Shown here: positions 5,955-9,374 of the stretch, in pieces
Numbering within the stretch: position 1 is the stretch's first letter
Layout: every line of letters begins with the position of its first letter
The notes under the pieces: model-generated
What the model was told of the DNA's origin: nothing
Seen by the model: only the letters and a program-made list of their open reading frames with translations
The model's database searches: none
Translations under genes and position numbers: made by a program
DNA from: an uncultured Chlamydiae bacterium
GTDB taxonomy: Bacteria > Chlamydiota > Chlamydiia > Chlamydiales > SM23-39
Reading direction: 5' to 3'
Assembly (NCBI GenBank): GCA_903889795.1
Contig: CAISYW010000096.1
Location: forward strand, 1 to 9,374
DNA: 9,374 nt

Positions 5955-6611
5955 ATGATGATATCTGCTGAAATATTAAGCATACCTCCCTATCTTTCAA
6001 CTTCCTGGAAAAACATCTCATCATTACATGCCGTCCCTGATAAAGATAAATTTACACTAATCGTAACACTAAACACCGGTGTACAAGCATCAATCCCCTC
6101 GCTCGAAAAAACAGTCATAAACTCGATTTTCGAAGCGCACGGCCGTTACGGATCGACTCAAGCCATCGAGACGCTGCAAAAAGATTCGATCGCATTCCCT
6201 CTATCGGGAAATATCGATCTCATGAATTCAGCGATGCAGCACAATCCCGCTCAAGCCGATTCCCCCGAAATTCCCAAAGAGATTTTGGAGAAGATTACCT
6301 CGATTGCAAAAGTACTCGGCCTGAGCGACACATCAGAACTCCCCAAAGCGGAACCCCATTGCAATTGTCCATTTTGCCAAATTGCCAGAGCGTTTCACGG
6401 CTCCGAAGCAGAAGCTAAAATAGAAGAGCCTGTTTCTGACAAAGACCTGCAATTTCGCACCTGGGACATCAAACAAACAGCTGAAAAACTCTATATCGTC
6501 ACGAATCCTCTCGATAATAATGAGCAATATAGCGTTTTTCTCGGAAACCCCCTCGGATGCACATGCGGACAAAAGAACTGTGAACATATCCGAGCCGTAT
6601 TGAACAGTTGA
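5955..6611 (+). CDS. Cysteine-rich protein with SWIM-like zinc finger, probable CT016 homologue
   Basis: This 218-residue protein has no confidently recognised enzymatic domain. Its N-terminal ~90 residues look like a mixed alpha/beta fold containing an LIVTLNTGV strand. Residues 135-141 read HCNCPFC. The C-terminus has a strand pair (LYIVTNP, YSVFLG) followed by GCTCGQKNCEHIRAVL (201-216), a CxCx4CxH pattern that closely resembles a SWIM zinc finger, although with a shorter central gap than usual. C202, C204, C209 and H211 would bind the metal; C136, C138 and C141 may form a second site. SWIM fingers occur in proteins that bind DNA or other proteins. Divergence from phoH and the following SH3b gene match CT015-CT016-CT017 of Chlamydia, so CT016 homology is inferred from gene order. 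It has a consensus promoter, and no signal peptide is seen. Confidence 0.85.
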   Translation: MMISAEILSIPPYLSTSWKNISSLHAVPDKDKFTLIVTLNTGVQASIPSLEKTVINSIFEAHGRYGSTQAIETLQKDSIAFPLSGNIDLMNSAMQHNPAQADSPEIPKEILEKITSIAKVLGLSDTSELPKAEPHCNCPFCQIARAFHGSEAEAKIEEPVSDKDLQFRTWDIKQTAEKLYIVTNPLDNNEQYSVFLGNPLGCTCGQKNCEHIRAVLNS

Positions 6612-6634
6612 GCCAATTTTTTCTTGGTCTTTTA

Positions 6635-6665
6635 TTGACTCTATCCTACTATTCTCTCTTATACC
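6635..6665 (+). promoter_or_regulatory. Weak candidate promoter for the SH3b gene
   Basis: TTGACT (6635-6640) and TATACC (6660-6665) are separated by 19 bases, longer than optimal, and the -10 box lies in the left end of the palindrome described next. If it is used, the transcript would begin with most of that palindrome as a leader hairpin. Read-through from the upstream promoter is an equally good explanation. Confidence 0.25.
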
Positions 6666-6731
6666 GATCGTGATTCAAAAATCGGCTTTGGCGAAGCCGA
6701 AAATCCGTTTTTTTGAGTCACGTTCGGTATA
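6660..6731. repeat. 72-bp nested imperfect palindrome, MITE/REP-like candidate
   Basis: Outer arms 6660-6681 and 6710-6731 pair at 20 of 22 positions plus one G-U, with a single mismatch (6668/6723). Inside, TCGGCTT (6682-6688) and AAGCCGA (6694-6700) form a second 7-bp hairpin with loop TGGCG. The ends read TATACCGA and TCGGTATA, so the element is bounded by TA dinucleotides, as in many small inverted-repeat elements. It lies between the stop of the CT016-like gene and the SH3b gene, where it could also terminate or attenuate transcription (T7 at 6708-6714). No second copy is present in this window. Confidence 0.6.
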
Positions 6732-6748
6732 GCTATTTGTTGATCTTT

Positions 6749-6755
6749 AAGGGAG
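6749..6755 (+). promoter_or_regulatory. Ribosome-binding site fixing the SH3b gene start
   Basis: AAGGGAG at 6749-6755 directly abuts ATG 6756, which cannot be used with it, but lies 6 bases before ATG 6762. The latter is taken as the start. Confidence 0.75.
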
Positions 6756-6761
6756 ATGTCC

Positions 6762-7985
6762 ATGTCTTTTTTTACGCACAAACTGATCGCTTTAAGTGCT
6801 CTGTCCATGACGACTTTTGCATTCGCGCAACCTCCCGGCAAAAAGCCGGCTGAAAATGTGCAAGCGACTGCAAAGAAGAGCGAAGCACTCAAAGCATTTA
6901 CCGGAAAAGTGCTCGCGAACAAGGTACGGATCCGCTCGAAACCGGACGTCGATAGCCGCATCGTTCGCCAAGTCAACAAAAACGAACTACTGCTCGTCGT
7001 CGGAGAAGAAGGAGATTTTTGGGCAATCCAGCCTCTCAAGGGAACGAAAGCATATGTTTTCAGAAGCTACATTCTCGATAACGTCGTTGAAGTCAACAAG
7101 GTCAATGTGCGTTTGGAGCCTCATGTCGATGCTCCGATTATCGCTCAACTGCAAGCAGGAGATAAGGTACAAGGCGAAATTTGCGCAATGAATCACAAAT
7201 GGCTTGAAATCGCCCCACCAGCAAAGGCCTGTTTCTACGTCTCTAAAGAATACGTCGAAAAGGCCGGCGGACCTGATTATTTATCTGCGATGGAAAAACG
7301 CAAAACTGAAGTGGCTGAATTGATCAACTCCGCATTTTTCCTTGCTGAAGCCGAATGCAAAAAGCCTTACGAAGAAATGTCTCCACAAGAACCGATCGAA
7401 AAATTTCAGACAGTGATGCGCTCCTATACTGATTTTCCAGAATCCTGCCAAACGGCTAAAGAAGGCTTAGCTCTCTTAAAAGAAACCTATCTGCAAAAAA
7501 AGATTTCTTATTTAGAAGCGCGCGCTGAACTTTCTCCAACTGCAAAAGAAGAGCTGATTGCTAAGCACAAAGCGGAAAATCGCGACTTGCTTATCGATAA
7601 CGCGAAACTCGACCCAACCCTTTGGGGCAAGCGCACACAGCCCAAAATCGATCTCACCGACCGCATGCGCTTTTGGGATACAATCGAAGAGTCTCTCTAC
7701 TTAAGCTGGACTGCATTTCATACTAACAAAAAGATTGACGACTTCTATGAAGAACAGAAAGCAAACGCCACCGTTGTCACTGGTACTGTGGAGCTATACG
7801 ACCACCCCGTTAAAAACAAACCGGGCGATTATATCCTGCGCGGCAATGACGCTCCCATCGCTTATCTCTACAGCACTACGGTTGATTTAGAAAAGCTGGC
7901 CGGCAAGAACGTAACAATGCTTGTGAGCCTGCGGCCCAACAACCATTTTGCTTTTCCCGCATATTTCGTCCTTTCGGTCGAATAA
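6762..7985 (+). CDS. Secreted protein with two SH3b domains, probable homologue of chlamydial Ctad1 (CT017)
   Basis: The 407-residue product begins with a clear Sec signal peptide: MSFFTHK, a hydrophobic core, and AFA before Q23 as the likely cleavage site. Two consecutive bacterial SH3 domains follow, about 46-106 (VRIRSKPDVDSRIV, then WAIQPLKGTKAYVF) and about 107-167 (VNVRLEPHVDAPII, then WLEIAPP...FYVSKEYV). The remaining 240 residues are not recognised: a helical, charged region (about 172-330) and a C-terminal beta-rich part (about 335-407) containing GTVELYDHP and NNHFAFPAYFVLSVE. In C. trachomatis, Ctad1 (CT017) is a two-SH3b adhesin/invasin reported to engage host integrin beta-1, and it lies in the same gene order after CT015 and CT016. 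Homology is inferred from architecture and context; a role in host binding here is a hypothesis. SH3b domains can instead bind peptidoglycan. Confidence 0.9.
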   Translation: MSFFTHKLIALSALSMTTFAFAQPPGKKPAENVQATAKKSEALKAFTGKVLANKVRIRSKPDVDSRIVRQVNKNELLLVVGEEGDFWAIQPLKGTKAYVFRSYILDNVVEVNKVNVRLEPHVDAPIIAQLQAGDKVQGEICAMNHKWLEIAPPAKACFYVSKEYVEKAGGPDYLSAMEKRKTEVAELINSAFFLAEAECKKPYEEMSPQEPIEKFQTVMRSYTDFPESCQTAKEGLALLKETYLQKKISYLEARAELSPTAKEELIAKHKAENRDLLIDNAKLDPTLWGKRTQPKIDLTDRMRFWDTIEESLYLSWTAFHTNKKIDDFYEEQKANATVVTGTVELYDHPVKNKPGDYILRGNDAPIAYLYSTTVDLEKLAGKNVTMLVSLRPNNHFAFPAYFVLSVE

Positions 7986-7992
7986 GGGAATC

Positions 7993-8019
7993 GCGGCTCT
8001 TGTTAAACTCAAGAGCCGC
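7993..8019. terminator. Hairpin between convergent SH3b and rmuC genes
   Basis: GCGGCTCTTG (7993-8002) and CAAGAGCCGC (8010-8019) form a perfect 10-bp stem with a 7-base loop, 7 bases after the SH3b gene stop. No T-tract follows on either strand, so it is a possible terminator or 3'-end stabiliser rather than a classical Rho-independent site. Confidence 0.5.
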
Positions 8020-8062
8020 AAAATGTAATGCTATTTATGCAATAACGCAATCGTTAATGAGA

Positions 8063-9208
8063 TTATCGAACCAGCCTGTCGATCGGTTCGAGTACAGCCA
8101 GCTCCTTGTTCTGCGGCGCGGCTCCATGCTCTTTTAACTTGCGGGCCGGAACAAGAACGCGGCTTTCCAACGATGCGACCGCTTGATTATAGGCATCAAC
8201 AGCCGTTGTCAGAGAGCGGCCGACCTTGTTCCAATGTTCCGAAAGGACTGAGAGGCGCTCGTAAAGCTCCTGACCGAGAAGAGCAATTTGCTCCGCATTT
8301 TTGGAAATCAAATCTTGCTTCCAGCTATGAGCGACTGCCCGTAGAATGGCAATCAAAGTAGTGGGAGTGGCGACGATGACATTTTGCTCCGCACCCGCTT
8401 CAATCAGAGTGGGATCCACCTGCAGCGCCGCACTAAAAAAAGATTCGGCGGGCAAAAACAAAACAACAAATTCCGGACTCAGATCATATCGCTTCCAATA
8501 ATCCTTTTGCGATAATTCCTTCATATGTTTACGAAGCTGCGAGGCGTGAACTTCCAGTTTAGCCGACCGAGCCGTATCATTTTCCGATTCTTGTGCTTCG
8601 AAATAAGCGATCAACGGAGTTTTCGCATCAACAATAATGTGACGCTCCCCCGGCAAGTGGACAACAAGATCGGGCCGTAACAGACGTCCATCCGATTCAT
8701 GGCTGGTCTGCTCGGTAAAATCACATTTATTGAGAAGTCCGGCTAATTCAACAACGCGCCGCAAATGCACCTGGCCCCACGCTCCACGAACAGGCGGCGC
8801 ACGCAATGCCATCGAGAGTTGAGCCGTCTCTTTGCGCAAATCCTTTTCGATTTGCATCATGCCTTCAATTTGTTGAAAAATAGATGCGTAAGCCCCCTCG
8901 CGCCGTTTTTCAAGATCGCGCTGATGATCTTCCAGCGATTTCATTGTTTCACGAAGCGGTGTGATTAAAGACTCCAAACTCTTTTGCTTGAGTTCCAAAT
9001 CAGCCCTGGCCCCTTCTTGCGCTCTTTCAAATGTCGAGCGAGCTAAATCCAGAAAAGTGCGGCTGCTGCGCTCCATGATTTCATACGATAGCGATTGAAA
9101 CGAAGTCTTCATTCGCTCTTCTGTCTCCACCGCACTTCGGCGAATCCAGGTATACAGAGCGAAAATCAAGGCAAAAAAAAGAACTGCCGCCAAGCCTAAA
9201 ATAATCAT
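8063..9208 (-). CDS. rmuC: DNA recombination protein RmuC
   Basis: RmuC proteins carry a nuclease-like fold and are linked to limiting recombination at inverted repeats; the exact activity is unsettled. The 381-residue product has an N-terminal membrane anchor (about 2-21), a long coiled coil (about 30-135) and the RmuC core (about 138-330). Core signatures are RGAWGQVHLRRVVELAG (141-157), RPDLVVHLPG (178-187), VDAKTPL (193-199), FLPAESFFSAAL (251-262) and ATPTTLIAILRAVAHSW (280-296). P179-D180 with D194-x-K196 fits a PD-(D/E)xK nuclease arrangement. The ATG at 9208 has no visible Shine-Dalgarno, but it is 19 bases after the stop of the gene entering from the right, which suggests cotranscription. 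The gene is convergent with the SH3b gene. Confidence 0.95.
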   Translation of the reverse strand: MIILGLAAVLFFALIFALYTWIRRSAVETEERMKTSFQSLSYEIMERSSRTFLDLARSTFERAQEGARADLELKQKSLESLITPLRETMKSLEDHQRDLEKRREGAYASIFQQIEGMMQIEKDLRKETAQLSMALRAPPVRGAWGQVHLRRVVELAGLLNKCDFTEQTSHESDGRLLRPDLVVHLPGERHIIVDAKTPLIAYFEAQESENDTARSAKLEVHASQLRKHMKELSQKDYWKRYDLSPEFVVLFLPAESFFSAALQVDPTLIEAGAEQNVIVATPTTLIAILRAVAHSWKQDLISKNAEQIALLGQELYERLSVLSEHWNKVGRSLTTAVDAYNQAVASLESRVLVPARKLKEHGAAPQNKELAVLEPIDRLVR

Positions 9209-9227
9209 AGAAGTGTGTACCGGTTAT

Positions 9228-9374
9228 TCACAAATTATCAGGATCATCAGGCTCGGGCTCGAATTCTTCGAGAGTTTTCGATTTTTTTCCCGCGATGAAC
9301 CGAATAAGTGACAATATGAGGGCAATGAAAATATAGAGCCAAGAACTAAAAGCGAGAATGATTGGGAAAAAATA
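9228..9374 (-). CDS. 3' end of a small membrane-protein gene, cut by the right edge
   Basis: A minus-strand frame open from the window edge encodes 48 residues before a TGA at 9230-9228. It has one hydrophobic segment (from about FFPIILAF to LILSLIRF), then GKKSK and a strongly acidic tail with repeated E, P and D ending DPDNL. This reads as the last membrane helix and cytoplasmic tail of a membrane protein, or most of a very small one. No start codon ATG is present in the visible part. It precedes rmuC by 19 bases on the same strand. The family is not recognised. Confidence 0.6.
   Translation of the reverse strand, partial: YFFPIILAFSSWLYIFIALILSLIRFIAGKKSKTLEEFEPEPDDPDNL

Noticed and set aside
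5794..6024. Minus-strand 76-codon frame across the phoH/CT016 intergenic region
   Set aside because: It runs through the consensus promoter and the start of the CT016-like gene, and its product is low-complexity and unlike any known protein.
6659..7039. Minus-strand 126-codon frame opposite the SH3b gene start
   Set aside because: It is antisense to a signal peptide and a conserved SH3b domain and reads through the palindrome, so it is a serine-rich shadow.
4330..7985. Defence or toxin-antitoxin system built on the PIN-PhoH protein
   Set aside because: No antitoxin-like partner, nuclease pair or phage-linked gene is present; the context matches a housekeeping chlamydial locus instead.

Overview
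The window most likely comes from a chlamydia-like (environmental) member of the Chlamydiae. The best clue is the order around positions 4330-7985: a PIN-PhoH ATPase, divergent from a small cysteine-rich protein, followed by a secreted protein with two bacterial SH3 domains. From memory this matches CT015 (phoH), CT016 and CT017 (the adhesin/invasin Ctad1) of Chlamydia trachomatis. A DUF2608-type HAD protein and many near-consensus housekeeping promoters with AT-rich spacers fit this. The base composition looks moderate (mid-40s % GC by eye), which does not favour the most AT-rich genera. The genus cannot be settled from the sequence alone.

Layout. 1-74 (-): possible start of a gene running off the left edge. 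301-852 (+): membrane-anchored HIT-family protein, convergent with a small VOC/glyoxalase-fold protein (898-1233, -) across a perfect 18-bp hairpin. 1311-2216 (+): a single protein with two complete Nudix domains; its 3' end overlaps the 3' end of a DUF2608 HAD-type protein (2178-2924, -) by 39 bases. 2974-4323 (-) and 4330-5703 (-): class I DNA photolyase and PhoH ATPase, in the order phoH-phrB on the transcript, separated by 6 bases. 5955-6611 (+) and 6762-7985 (+): the cysteine-rich SWIM-like protein and the double-SH3b secreted protein, separated by a large imperfect palindrome. 8063-9208 (-): RmuC, behind the 3' end of a membrane-protein gene entering from the right edge.

Function. The left half is rich in enzymes acting on nucleotides or DNA damage (HIT, double Nudix, HAD-type, photolyase), and RmuC on the right is also linked to DNA maintenance. 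They are not one operon, however, so this grouping is only suggestive. The right-centre block looks like a conserved chlamydial locus that ends in a probable surface or periplasmic protein.

Starts and promoters. Ribosome-binding sites support starts inside the longest open frames for the VOC protein, PhoH, the CT016-like protein and the SH3b protein. For the HIT and DUF2608 genes, a strong promoter places the predicted transcript start at or within one base of the ATG, suggesting leaderless mRNAs. No tRNA, rRNA, CRISPR array, transposase or prophage gene is visible. No stretch over 300 bases lacks a gene; the longest gaps are 75-300 (226 bases) and 5704-5954 (251 bases).
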